61,995 nt of DNA from Gammaproteobacteria bacterium. GTDB lineage: Bacteria; Pseudomonadota; Gammaproteobacteria; Pseudomonadales; Azotimanducaceae. The position numbers and the translations under genes were made by a program. Position 1 is the stretch's first letter. Each line of letters opens with the position of its first letter. The notes under the pieces were generated by a model. It saw only the letters and a program-made list of their open reading frames with translations. It was not told the DNA's origin and ran no database searches. The stretch lies in contig JAUILI010000006.1 in NCBI GenBank assembly GCA_030433075.1, positions 1-61,995 on the forward strand. Reading direction: 5' to 3'. Of this stretch, positions 42,928-50,731 are shown piece by piece.

Positions 42928-44081
42928 GCCCTCTCCTCGACCGGCAGCAGCTGACGGGCCAGGGTCGCGAAATACTCCGCGCCCAGGGGCAGCAGCGCAT
43001 CGTTAAAGTCGTAGGCGCTGTTATGGAGGGGCAAAGCATCCTCGCCAGCGCCCAAAAACAGGAAGGCCCCGGGCACCGCCTCAAGGAACGCGCCAAAGTC
43101 CTCGGAGATCATCATGGGGGCCACAGCGCTGTCGACCTTATCGCCCCCCACCACGGCCTCCGCGGCCCGCAGGGCCTGGGCGGTTTGCTCGGCCCAGTTC
43201 ACCGTAGGCGCAAATTCGTGGGTATAGCTCACGGTGACGGAGGCGCCCTGGGCCGCGGCGATGCCTTCACACAGCGACCGCATACGCGCCTCAAGCAGGG
43301 CCTGCACCGAGGGATCGTAGCTCCGCGTATCCCCTTTCAATACGACGGTGGTGGGAATGGCATTGCGAATACCGTCGCTCTCGATTTCCGTGCAGGACAC
43401 CACGGCGGTGGCGCTGGGGTCGACGGAACGGCTCACGATGGTCTGCAGCCCGAGGATGATCTGCGCCGCCACCACCAGGGGATCAACGCCCATGTGGGGC
43501 CGGGCGGCGTGCCCGCCTCGCCCGGTGATGCGGATCTCAAAGTTATCCTCCGCGGCCATGATGCCTCCGGCGCGCCCCGCAAAATGCCCCAAGGGGAGCC
43601 CGGGCATGTTGTGGAGCCCGAAAATCGCATCCACGGGGAAGCGCTCAAAAAGCCCGTCGGCCATCATGGCCTTCGCCCCCCGGCCGTGCTCCTCCGCGGG
43701 CTGAAAGATGAAACGAACGGTGCCGTTGAAGTCCCGGCGCTCGGTGAGGAGCGCCGCCGCCCCGAGCACCATGGCCATGTGCCCGTCGTGGCCGCAGCCG
43801 TGCATGCACCCGGGATGCTCAGAGGCGTGGGCCGGGGTGCCCGTTTCCGTCATTGCCAGCGCATCCATATCGGCGCGGAGCCCAATCACCCCGGAACCAT
43901 CGCCGCAGCGAAGGCTGGCCACAAGGCCGGTCCCGCCGATACCGCCGTGGACCGTAAGGCCCAGAGCCTCAAGCTGGGCGCTCACGAAGGCTGCCGTACC
44001 CTGCTCCCGAAAGCCGAGTTCGGGTTTGCGATGGAGGGCGTGGCGCCAAGCGCCCATTTGCCGCGCAAGATCAGGGGTCAT
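42924..44081 (-). CDS. M20D metallo-aminoacylase (hippurate hydrolase-like)
   Basis: A 385-residue zinc amidohydrolase that removes N-acyl groups from amino acids or peptides. Metal ligands lie in GLRADMDAL, HGCGHDGHMAM and QPAEEHGRGAKAM, with GRGGHAARPHMGVDP in the dimerisation lid and ISEDFGAFLEAVPG near the end. It is cytosolic. It is coupled by 4-base overlaps to the diaminopropionate-lyase-like gene upstream and the PLP decarboxylase downstream, so the operon likely converts N-acyl or N-carbamoyl amino acids to usable carbon and nitrogen. Confidence 0.93.
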   Translation of the reverse strand: MTPDLARQMGAWRHALHRKPELGFREQGTAAFVSAQLEALGLTVHGGIGGTGLVASLRCGDGSGVIGLRADMDALAMTETGTPAHASEHPGCMHGCGHDGHMAMVLGAAALLTERRDFNGTVRFIFQPAEEHGRGAKAMMADGLFERFPVDAIFGLHNMPGLPLGHFAGRAGGIMAAEDNFEIRITGRGGHAARPHMGVDPLVVAAQIILGLQTIVSRSVDPSATAVVSCTEIESDGIRNAIPTTVVLKGDTRSYDPSVQALLEARMRSLCEGIAAAQGASVTVSYTHEFAPTVNWAEQTAQALRAAEAVVGGDKVDSAVAPMMISEDFGAFLEAVPGAFLFLGAGEDALPLHNSAYDFNDALLPLGAEYFATLARQLLPVEERA

Positions 44082-45304
44082 GAAGCGCTCCTTGGGTTCG
44101 AGGAAGGGGGGTGCCAGGCATCGCGGCGCGCGGCCACGGCCTCGGCGCTCTCTCCTACGAGGGCGGCATAAACCGCCGGTGCCGTCGCCCCTTCCGTATT
44201 AATCAACAATACCGAAGCCGTTTCATCCAAGCCCAGGGCCGCCCGATCCTCCGCCCTAAGTCCCTCCAGGGCCGCGAGCCCGGCGGCGCCGCACTCCCCC
44301 ACCACCAGGGGCGGTTCCCGGTCCGAACCTTCCGCGAGGCGACGCATGGCGGCAATGGCCGCGTCGTCCTCTATGGTGAGAAAGGCGTCGACGCTGCTTT
44401 CCAAAAAGCGCCAGGCCAGGGGGGAGGCTTCTCCGCAGGCCAGCCCGGCCATGACCGAATCCACGGAACCGGTGGCCGACGCGGCGCGCCCCTCGCGCGC
44501 ACTTTGGAGCAGGCAGTCCGCCTGCACGGGCTCCACCACGAGTACGGTGGGCCGATCAGCGCCTTGGCGCCCCCAGAACTCGCTGACCACCCCGGCGGCG
44601 AGGCCCCCAACGCCGCCCTGCAGCACCACATGGCTAAAGCCTTCCGGCGCCTGGGCAAGGGCTTCCGCTGCGATGCGGCTGTAGCCCTGCATCACATCCC
44701 CGGGAATCTGTTCATAGCCCGCATAGGAGGTATCGGAGATGACCTGCCAACCCTCGGCCTCGGCAAGCCGCGCCGCCTCCGCCACGGAGGCATCGTAATT
44801 GCCGGAAACTCGAACAATCTTGGCCCCCAGGGCCGCAATGGCGGCTTCCCGCTCTTCGCTGACCTCCGCATGCAGGACGATCACGCAACGGCACCCCGCA
44901 TCCTGCGCCGCGGCGGCGAGGGACCGCCCATGATTCCCATCAGTTGCGCTGATCACCGTGAAGCCTTCCAGGGCCTCGGCATAGCGCCCGGCAAGCACGC
45001 CCGGCCCCTCCCAGGTCGGGTGACTCCGGAGCACCTCCGCCACGAGAGCAACGGGGGCACCCAGGGCCTTAAAGCTGCCCAGCATCGAGCGCCGCCCTTC
45101 ATCCTTCAGCGCCAGAGCTCCGAGGCCCAAGCGCTCTGCCCGCGCCGGAAGGGAAACGAGCGGCGTGGGGGCGTCGGGGACGCGCGGCCAGCCCACAAGC
45201 CAGGCGGCATAGCGCGCCCCCTGGGCGGGAGAGAGCACGGCCGCAAGTGCGTCGGGATAGGCACCCCGCTGCGCCCTCGGATTTAGAAAACATGTGGTGA
45301 TCAT
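44078..45304 (-). CDS. Diaminopropionate ammonia-lyase-like PLP enzyme
   Basis: A 408-residue fold-type II PLP enzyme. The PLP lysine is in GSFKALGAP; phosphate-binding glycines are in GGVGGLAAG; DGNHGRSLAAAAQ and ECGAAGLAAL are further family blocks. Diaminopropionate ammonia-lyase (YgeX/DpaL) releases ammonia and pyruvate; this one may use a different beta-substituted amino acid. It is coupled by 4-base overlaps to the hydantoinase/carbamoylase-like gene upstream and the M20D gene downstream. The combination resembles the ygeX-ygeY-type purine/hydantoin cluster of enterobacteria, but that is by analogy. Confidence 0.88.
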   Translation of the reverse strand: MITTCFLNPRAQRGAYPDALAAVLSPAQGARYAAWLVGWPRVPDAPTPLVSLPARAERLGLGALALKDEGRRSMLGSFKALGAPVALVAEVLRSHPTWEGPGVLAGRYAEALEGFTVISATDGNHGRSLAAAAQDAGCRCVIVLHAEVSEEREAAIAALGAKIVRVSGNYDASVAEAARLAEAEGWQVISDTSYAGYEQIPGDVMQGYSRIAAEALAQAPEGFSHVVLQGGVGGLAAGVVSEFWGRQGADRPTVLVVEPVQADCLLQSAREGRAASATGSVDSVMAGLACGEASPLAWRFLESSVDAFLTIEDDAAIAAMRRLAEGSDREPPLVVGECGAAGLAALEGLRAEDRAALGLDETASVLLINTEGATAPAVYAALVGESAEAVAARRDAWHPPSSNPRSAS

Positions 45305-46560
45305 GGCGCTTCCCCCAAGGGCACGGCCAGGCAGTCTTCCACCACCCGCAAGAGCACTTCCGCACCCAGGGCAAGATCCGCCGGGTCCGTGGCTTCCTCC
45401 GGATTGTGGCTGATGCCCTTAATGCTGGGCACGAAAATCATGGCGGAGGGGGCGATGCGCGCCATCATCTGCGCATCGTGGCCCGCACCGGAGGTGAGCT
45501 CGAGGGGCGCCTCGCCCGAAGCCTCCGCCGCTGCTCGAATCCGCTTCCGCAGGCCGGCGTGAAAGGCCACGGGGGAAAAGCGCACCAGCTGCTCCGTGTG
45601 AACCGTTAGCCCCTCCGCCTTCGCCAGGGCGTCTAAAAAGTGATCGAGCTTCGCCTCCGCCGCTGCGAGCTGCGCTTCGTCAGGATCGCGCAGATCGACC
45701 GTGAAGGTCGCTTGCTCAGGCACCACGTTGATCACGTCCGGGGCCAGGGTAAGGGACCCTACGGTGGCCAGGGTCGTGCCAGGAGCGGCCTTGGTGATCT
45801 GCTCTCGAAGAAAGGCGACGGTCGCTGCGGCGCCGTAGCCCGCATCATGGCGAAAGGCCATGGGCGCCGTGCCCGCGTGGTTCGCTTCCCCCTTCAGGGT
45901 AATCCGCTGCCAGGAGATACCCTGCACTCCGCGCACCACCCCCAGCCGCGCCCCCGCCGCTTCGAGCACGGGCCCCTGTTCGATGTGAAGCTCGAGAAAG
46001 GCCCAGGGGGTCAAAAAGCCGCAGGGCGCGTCGCCGGCATAGCCGATGCGTGCAAGCTCATCCCCCAGCCGCGACCCGTCCGTGCCCCTGCTCGCGAGGG
46101 CATCATCAATAGCAAGGCCCCCGGCGTAGACCAGGGACCCCATCATGTCCGGCTGGTAGCGCACGCCCTCTTCGTTGGTAAAGGCGGCCACCACCAGGCG
46201 CCGCGCCGGCGCAATCCCAGCAGCCCGAAAGGCGCGCAGGACCGCAAGGCCTGCCAGCACCCCGTAGCAGCCATCGAGGGCCCCGGCGCTGCGCACCGTG
46301 TCGATGTGGGAGCCGATCATAAGCGGCTCCCGATCGCCCTGCTCCGTGGCGGCGGGCAGGCTGCCAAAGATATTGCCGAGCTGGTCCACCTCAACGATCA
46401 AGTCCAGTTCGCGCATCCAAACGACGAGCTGATCCCGCCCCGCCTTCTCGGCGTCCGTTAGGGCAATGCGCGTGCGGCCGCGCCCGGGCCCCTCGGCGCC
46501 AATGGCGCCCAGCGTCTCAAGTTGAGCGAGCAAGAGGGAAAGTTCGAGGGTTACCGCCAT
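45301..46560 (-). CDS. M20 amidase, N-carbamoyl-L-amino-acid / allantoate amidohydrolase family
   Basis: A 419-residue hydantoinase/carbamoylase-family enzyme. Two metal ions are bound by residues in GSHIDTVRSAGALDGCYG, TNEEGVR and ELHIEQGP, and GISHNPEEATDPAD holds the last ligand. It hydrolyses N-carbamoyl amino acids or ureido compounds to the amino acid, CO2 and ammonia. It heads the four-gene operon and starts 18 bp after a methyltransferase gene, so it may be co-transcribed with the upstream HTH and DUF938 genes. No hydantoinase ring-opening gene is nearby. Confidence 0.92.
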   Translation of the reverse strand: MAVTLELSLLLAQLETLGAIGAEGPGRGRTRIALTDAEKAGRDQLVVWMRELDLIVEVDQLGNIFGSLPAATEQGDREPLMIGSHIDTVRSAGALDGCYGVLAGLAVLRAFRAAGIAPARRLVVAAFTNEEGVRYQPDMMGSLVYAGGLAIDDALASRGTDGSRLGDELARIGYAGDAPCGFLTPWAFLELHIEQGPVLEAAGARLGVVRGVQGISWQRITLKGEANHAGTAPMAFRHDAGYGAAATVAFLREQITKAAPGTTLATVGSLTLAPDVINVVPEQATFTVDLRDPDEAQLAAAEAKLDHFLDALAKAEGLTVHTEQLVRFSPVAFHAGLRKRIRAAAEASGEAPLELTSGAGHDAQMMARIAPSAMIFVPSIKGISHNPEEATDPADLALGAEVLLRVVEDCLAVPLGEAP

Positions 46561-46578
46561 GGGGCGCTCCGCTTATCG

Positions 46579-47178
46579 CTAAGCGCTCCCCTTTCGGCGA
46601 AAGCTCAGCAGCTGATTGTTAGAGGGCATCGCGCGATTGTCCTCTAAAACTAGCCCGGAAGCTTCCGCCACCGCCGCCACGGCCTCGAAATCCCGAACGC
46701 CACTGGCCGGATCCCGGGCCTTCAACCATTGATCGAATTCCGCATTGGATTCCGTGGTGAAGGCCCCCGCAAAGCGATAGGGCCCGTAAAGCAAAAGCTG
46801 CCCACCCGCCCCCAGCACAGACGCCGCGCCGCGGATCAGCGCTTCCCCCAGGGGCACGGAAACGATGTGCATCACGTTGGCCGCATAAACCGCGTCGAAG
46901 GGCCCGGCCGGCCATGAATCCGCGGCTAGATCGAGGGCCAGCGGCGGCAGAATCGCCTCCCGCCCCGCGGCACCCAGATTGGCCACGAGGGCAGGCAAAA
47001 CCGCGGGATGTTCCGTGGGCTGCCAGCACAGGCCAGGCAGGGCCTCGGTGAAATGGAGCGCATGCTGGCCGGAGCCGCTACCCACCTCGAGCACGCGCGC
47101 GGTGGACGCAAGGCGCGCCCGGAGCGCCTCAAGAATCGGCGCCTTGTTCTTTTCCGCTGCCGGTGAGTAGCGTTCCAT
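46579..47178 (-). CDS. DUF938 family SAM-dependent methyltransferase
   Basis: A 199-residue class I methyltransferase. Motif I is VLEVGSGSGQHA, motif II includes PTEHP, and YAANVMHIVS is the motif typical of DUF938. The substrate is unknown. AGGATCAGG gives a good ribosome site. It sits 9 bp after the HTH gene and 18 bp before the amidase gene, so it may be part of one transcript. Confidence 0.9.
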   Translation of the reverse strand: MERYSPAAEKNKAPILEALRARLASTARVLEVGSGSGQHALHFTEALPGLCWQPTEHPAVLPALVANLGAAGREAILPPLALDLAADSWPAGPFDAVYAANVMHIVSVPLGEALIRGAASVLGAGGQLLLYGPYRFAGAFTTESNAEFDQWLKARDPASGVRDFEAVAAVAEASGLVLEDNRAMPSNNQLLSFRRKGSA

Positions 47179-47187
47179 GGCCTGATC

Positions 47188-47673
47188 CTAAAGATCCAAG
47201 GCCGCTCGAGCATTGATCCGCTGCGCAGCCTCGGCCGCCGCAAACCATCCCTCCGCTGCCTCTAAGGCCCGGCCCAGGCGCCCGGGTTGGCCTGCTAGAG
47301 CCGATCGCACTTCAGACGCCCGGTATAGACCGCCAAGGGATGGTGGTGGCATGCGCCGTTTCTGAAGCGCCTGACGGGAAACGGAAAGGCGGGCGGCGAC
47401 GTCTGCGAGGCTCACCAAATCCGGCTTAACTTCCCGCAACCGGGTCCCCTTGGGGAGCGCGTCAAGCACCTGCGCTATGGTCGCGAGAATGACGGTCTCG
47501 GCCTCGGGCCCACGCCGGGTAAAACCAAGGCCGAGGAGCCCCGGAACACCGGTCCCGACCACCGCATCGTCACAATCCGCTTTATAGAGGGCGTCGAGCA
47601 AGGCCTCAGGGTCCCGCTTTCCCTCGGGAAGCGCCAAAACGATGTCGAATTCATAGGTCATCGTTTTGACCAT
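47188..47673 (-). CDS. Helix-turn-helix protein of the antitoxin-like family
   Basis: A 161-residue protein. The N-terminal half is an alpha/beta domain (EFDIVLALPEG, KADCDDAVVGTGVPGLLGLGFTR), followed by SLADVAARLSVSRQALQKRR, a MerR/Xis-like helix-turn-helix. I know similar two-part proteins as solo regulators and as putative antitoxins; no toxin gene is clearly recognisable here. It lies 12 bp after a 62-codon frame whose start follows a perfect palindrome (47877-47892) that this protein might bind. Ribosome site GGGAGAGG is well placed. Confidence 0.75.
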   Translation of the reverse strand: MVKTMTYEFDIVLALPEGKRDPEALLDALYKADCDDAVVGTGVPGLLGLGFTRRGPEAETVILATIAQVLDALPKGTRLREVKPDLVSLADVAARLSVSRQALQKRRMPPPSLGGLYRASEVRSALAGQPGRLGRALEAAEGWFAAAEAAQRINARAALDL

Positions 47674-47685
47674 GGTCCTCTCCCG

Positions 47686-47874
47686 TCACCACGCAGCCCT
47701 GGGCTTTTCGTAACAGTTCGCGAGCGTGGCCGCGAGGATCTCGCGGAGTGCTCCAAACTGACATTCGGCAAAACACCGCATCGCGGCACGTATTGCGCAA
47801 TTTTGCTGGGCACAAAACGAAGCCCCAGCTTTGTCGGATGCCGCTTTCGAGCCATAGGCTGCCACCTCGCTCAC
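47686..47874 (-). CDS. Possible 62-residue small Cys-containing protein
   Basis: A short frame from GTG 47874 gives 62 residues with four cysteines (C21, C26, C36, C53 area) and no recognised domain. Its start lies within three bases of the palindrome 47877-47892 and its stop 12 bp before the HTH gene, which would suit a small partner of that gene. GAGCGAGG lies inside rather than before the start, so translation is uncertain. The region may instead be leader sequence of the HTH operon, or a broken toxin. Confidence 0.3.
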   Translation of the reverse strand: MSEVAAYGSKAASDKAGASFCAQQNCAIRAAMRCFAECQFGALREILAATLANCYEKPRAAW

Positions 47875-47876
47875 AG

Positions 47877-47892
47877 GTTGTCAAAAGACAAC
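47877..47892. promoter_or_regulatory. Perfect palindrome GTTGTC-AAAA-GACAAC
   Basis: A 6-bp perfect inverted repeat with a 4-base spacer, upstream of the small frame, the HTH gene and possibly the whole amino-acid operon. It is a good candidate operator for the HTH protein. Confidence 0.6.
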
Positions 47893-48040
47893 TTAAAGCG
47901 CCCTTTTGCACCCGGCGCGAATTCAGCGAGACGATCTCAAAATCGCTGAAGGCGAGTACCAGCCATGGCAGATGGCTGACAGACAACTCGGTGTTGGCTT
48001 GCAGGGGAGGGATAGGGAGAACGGACCCGATGACCTTCCC

Positions 48041-48080
48041 GACACATCGTTTACGTTTTATACCGGGCACATGGTTTACA
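48041..48080 (+). repeat. IS481 left terminal inverted repeat
   Basis: Begins GACACATCGTTTACG and ends CATGGTTTACA. It matches the inverted right end except in the middle. Confidence 0.9.
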
Positions 48081-48106
48081 CAATCAGGCATTTGGGAGGC
48101 GCCCAA

Positions 48107-49285
48107 ATGCCTTGGAAGGAGTGTAAACCGATGGATGAACGCCTCAGGTTTGTCGCCCGCCTCCTCGAGGGCGAAAAGATGGCACCGCTTTGTCGCGAGT
48201 TTGGAATCTCCCGAGTCACGGGCTACAAGATCTTCGCGCGGTACAAGGAAAGTGGCCTTGAGGGGCTGCATGACCGCAGTCGACGTCCTTATCGCCAGGC
48301 CAATCAACTGCCCTACCAAGTGGAACGTCTCATCCTCTCACTGAAGAAGGAGCATCCCAACTGGGGCGCACCGAAGATCCGAGACAAGATTCTTCGTGAG
48401 TTCTCCATGTTGAAGCCACCAGCTAAAAGCACGATTCACGCTGTGCTCGATCGCCACGGGCTTGTTAAGCGCCGTAAGCGTCGGAGGTACCGGGCGGAGG
48501 GAACAGCGCGGATTCACGTTACGGAGCCGAACCTGTTGTGGTGCGCGGACTACAAGGGGGAGTTCATGCTGGGGAACAAGCACTATTGCTATCCCCTGAC
48601 CATCACAGACTACAGCTCTCGCTACCTCCTATGCTGCGAGGCCTTACCGTCCACCCGCAGCGATCTTGCCTTCACTGCCTTCGAGCGCGTTTTCAAGGAG
48701 TTTGGGCTGCCTTCAGCCCTGCGTACCGACAATGGAGCGCCCTTCGGTTCTGGAAATGCGTTCTTTGGCCTCACCCGCCTTTCCGTTTGGTGGCTTCGCC
48801 TCGGCATTCGTATTGAGCGCATCAAGCCAGGCCACCCCGAACAGAACGGGCGTCATGAACGGATGCACCTGACACTGAAGAATGATGCGACGAAGCCTGC
48901 CTCCTACAACTTCCTGCAGCAGCAGGAGCGCTTCGATCGCTTTATGCAGGTTTACAATCTGGAGCGGCCTCATCAAGGCCTCAGCGGCCGTTACCCCGGT
49001 GAACTCTTTACACCTTCAAGGCGAGCCTACGATCCCGCTAAGGAGCCGGAATACCCCTTCCACGATCGGACCGTACGGGTGACACACTGCGGTAGGATCT
49101 GCCTTGGCAAACGGAAGATCAGCTTAAGCTTGGCTTTTGCGGGTCAGCTGGTGGGTATTCGCGAGGTCGAGGATAAGATCTGGCTTGTGTCGTTCATGGA
49201 TTACGACCTCGGCTTTTTCGACCAAGACGAGGGGCGAGTGGAACCTACGACGAACCCCTTTTTCGTCGAACCAGAGAATCTGTAA
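48107..49285 (+). CDS. IS481-family transposase
   Basis: A 392-residue DDE transposase, intact. An N-terminal HTH (APLCREFGISRVTGYKIFAR) recognises the ends. The catalytic triad is in WCADYKGEF (D), LRTDNGAPF (D) and QNGRHERMHLTLK (E), followed by the RPHQGL block near the C-terminus. It starts at ATG 48107 with GGGAGG seven bases upstream; an ATG at 48131 is also possible. The stop codon is supplied by the right inverted repeat. Confidence 0.95.
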   Translation: MPWKECKPMDERLRFVARLLEGEKMAPLCREFGISRVTGYKIFARYKESGLEGLHDRSRRPYRQANQLPYQVERLILSLKKEHPNWGAPKIRDKILREFSMLKPPAKSTIHAVLDRHGLVKRRKRRRYRAEGTARIHVTEPNLLWCADYKGEFMLGNKHYCYPLTITDYSSRYLLCCEALPSTRSDLAFTAFERVFKEFGLPSALRTDNGAPFGSGNAFFGLTRLSVWWLRLGIRIERIKPGHPEQNGRHERMHLTLKNDATKPASYNFLQQQERFDRFMQVYNLERPHQGLSGRYPGELFTPSRRAYDPAKEPEYPFHDRTVRVTHCGRICLGKRKISLSLAFAGQLVGIREVEDKIWLVSFMDYDLGFFDQDEGRVEPTTNPFFVEPENL

Positions 49286-49320
49286 ACCATGTCTCCGGTA
49301 CGATCTGTAAACGATGTGTC
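49281..49320 (+). repeat. IS481 right terminal inverted repeat
   Basis: Reverse complement begins GACACATCGTTTACAG and ends GACATGGTTTACA. It contains the transposase stop codon. Confidence 0.9.
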
Positions 49321-49341
49321 CAGAATGGACCCGAGGTCGGA

Positions 49342-49431
<90 letters not shown>

Positions 49432-49441
49432 GAGGGGGGCG

Positions 49442-49470
49442 ATCATACCGGCTCCCCGGCACCGGCGAAA
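49442..49470 (-). promoter_or_regulatory. Promoter of tRNA-Ser
   Basis: On the minus strand TATGAT (49447-49442) is a good -10 box, spaced 17 bp from a poor -35 (TTTCGC). A GC-rich discriminator CGCCCCC follows, as in stringently controlled stable-RNA promoters. Confidence 0.6.
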
Positions 49471-49532
49471 CTGCGCGAGGCCGGGGAACTTCGCTAAACT
49501 TCCCGCCGCTTTGGATCTTTGGAACCCTCGCC

Positions 49533-49943
49533 ATGCCCCTGTCTCCGGAAGAACTGACTGACCGCATTCACCGCGCAACGCCCTTCGTCGCCACCCTGGG
49601 GGCCCGGGTCGTGGAAGCCGGGGACGGCAGGGCCGTGCTGCGCATGCCCGTGAGCGCGCCGCTTACGCAGGATCTCGGCCATCCCCACGGCGGCGTGGTG
49701 GGCGCCCTAGCGGATATCGCCTGCAACCTCGCCCTGCGCCCCGCCAGCGTCACCATCGAATACAAGGTCAACTTCCTCCGGGGGGCGCCGGCCCAGCACC
49801 TACGAGCAGAGGCGAAGCTGCTACGAGCGGGGCGCACCACGGCGGTCACCCAGGCGGAGATCTGGGCGGAACAGGAAGGGGTGGACGATAAGCTTGTGGC
49901 CATTGCCACGGCGACGCTTCAGCCCATCGCTCGGGAAAGCTAG
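49533..49943 (+). CDS. PaaI-type hotdog thioesterase
   Basis: A 136-residue single hotdog domain. GHPHGGVVGALADIA is the family active-site helix, with SVTIEYKVNFLRGA the following strand. It hydrolyses an acyl-CoA, probably phenylacetyl-type or other aromatic. It starts at ATG 49533; a longer upstream frame runs over the tRNA gene and is a shadow. It faces the MBL hydrolase gene, ending 17 bp from it. Confidence 0.9.
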   Translation: MPLSPEELTDRIHRATPFVATLGARVVEAGDGRAVLRMPVSAPLTQDLGHPHGGVVGALADIACNLALRPASVTIEYKVNFLRGAPAQHLRAEAKLLRAGRTTAVTQAEIWAEQEGVDDKLVAIATATLQPIARES

Positions 49944-49960
49944 GGCGCCAGGCCCAAGGG

Positions 49961-50725
49961 CTAGCCCAGGCTAAACCAGCCGCTAAAGCCGTCCTGCTCA
50001 GCAATGTGCATGGTCGTGCGTTCGCTGCGAAGGGTGCGATCCAGCGCCTCGGCCACGAGATCCGCGCGATTGTTCTGCGCCGAGAGGTGTCCGGCCACGA
50101 GAAACTGCAGGCGCTCCGGCGTTAGCGCGCCGAGCAAGCCCTCGGCCTGGGCGTTAGCGAGATGGCCGAAGGGTCCGCCCACGCGGCGCTTCAGGGTCGG
50201 AGGATAGGGCCCCTCCGCCAGCAGCCCCGGTTCGTGGTTGAACTCCAGAAGCAAACCATCGCAGCCTTCATAAGCTTCCACCACGTGGGCACTGCAGTGC
50301 CCGAGGTCCGTGAGCACGCCCAGCTGCTGCCCCCCGGCGTGAAAGCAATACTGCACCGGCTCTCGGGCATCATGGGGCACGGTGACCGCGCGCACGGTGA
50401 CATCCCCCACGGCGAAGCTGTGCTCGCCGCGAATGCAGCCGTCCTTCGGCCCCGGGGTCAGGTTCATGCCCCGCCAGGTGCCCCGGGTAGCATAGACGGG
50501 CACGCGGGTACGCCGGGCAAGCACGCCCACGCCGCTGGCGTGATCCCCGTGCTCATGGGTAACCAGCACCGCGGTGAGATCGTCGGGGGTGAGCCCCGCG
50601 GGGACGAGGCGGGCGCTCAGCTGCTTAAAGTTGAAACCGCAGTCGATAAGAATGCAGCCCTGGGCGCTACGCACCAGGGTCGCATTGCCCTTGCTCCCGC
50701 TGCCGAGGGACGCAACGCTGAGCAC
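49961..50725 (-). CDS. MBL-fold metallohydrolase (YycJ-like)
   Basis: A 254-residue metallo-beta-lactamase-fold protein. Zinc ligands lie in THEHGDHASG and LTDLGHCSAH, with a further His in VAGHLSAQN. The opening SLGSGSKGNATLV is the YycJ/WalJ block; such proteins are 5'-exonuclease- or phosphodiesterase-like. It lies 6 bp after bamC and so is co-transcribed with dapA-bamC, an arrangement seen in many Gammaproteobacteria. Confidence 0.9.
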   Translation of the reverse strand: MLSVASLGSGSKGNATLVRSAQGCILIDCGFNFKQLSARLVPAGLTPDDLTAVLVTHEHGDHASGVGVLARRTRVPVYATRGTWRGMNLTPGPKDGCIRGEHSFAVGDVTVRAVTVPHDAREPVQYCFHAGGQQLGVLTDLGHCSAHVVEAYEGCDGLLLEFNHEPGLLAEGPYPPTLKRRVGGPFGHLANAQAEGLLGALTPERLQFLVAGHLSAQNNRADLVAEALDRTLRSERTTMHIAEQDGFSGWFSLG

Positions 50726-50731
50726 GAAGGG

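Larger units (their letters stand above)
48041..49320 (+). mobile_element. Complete IS481-family insertion sequence
   Basis: 1280 bp with 40-bp imperfect terminal inverted repeats: the left end (48041-48080) and right end (49281-49320) share GACACATCGTTTAC at the tips and ATGGTTTACA inside. Each end thus holds two copies of a CATSGTTTAC element, probably transposase sites. One intact transposase gene fills the element. No target duplication is seen at the boundaries (TTCCC on the left, CAGAA on the right). The right end is 21 bp from the 3' end of tRNA-Ser. Confidence 0.9.

Noticed and set aside
47651-48319. A 222-codon minus-strand frame across the HTH start and the IS left end
   Set aside because: It runs through an IS terminal repeat and the transposase gene on the opposite strand and has no domain.
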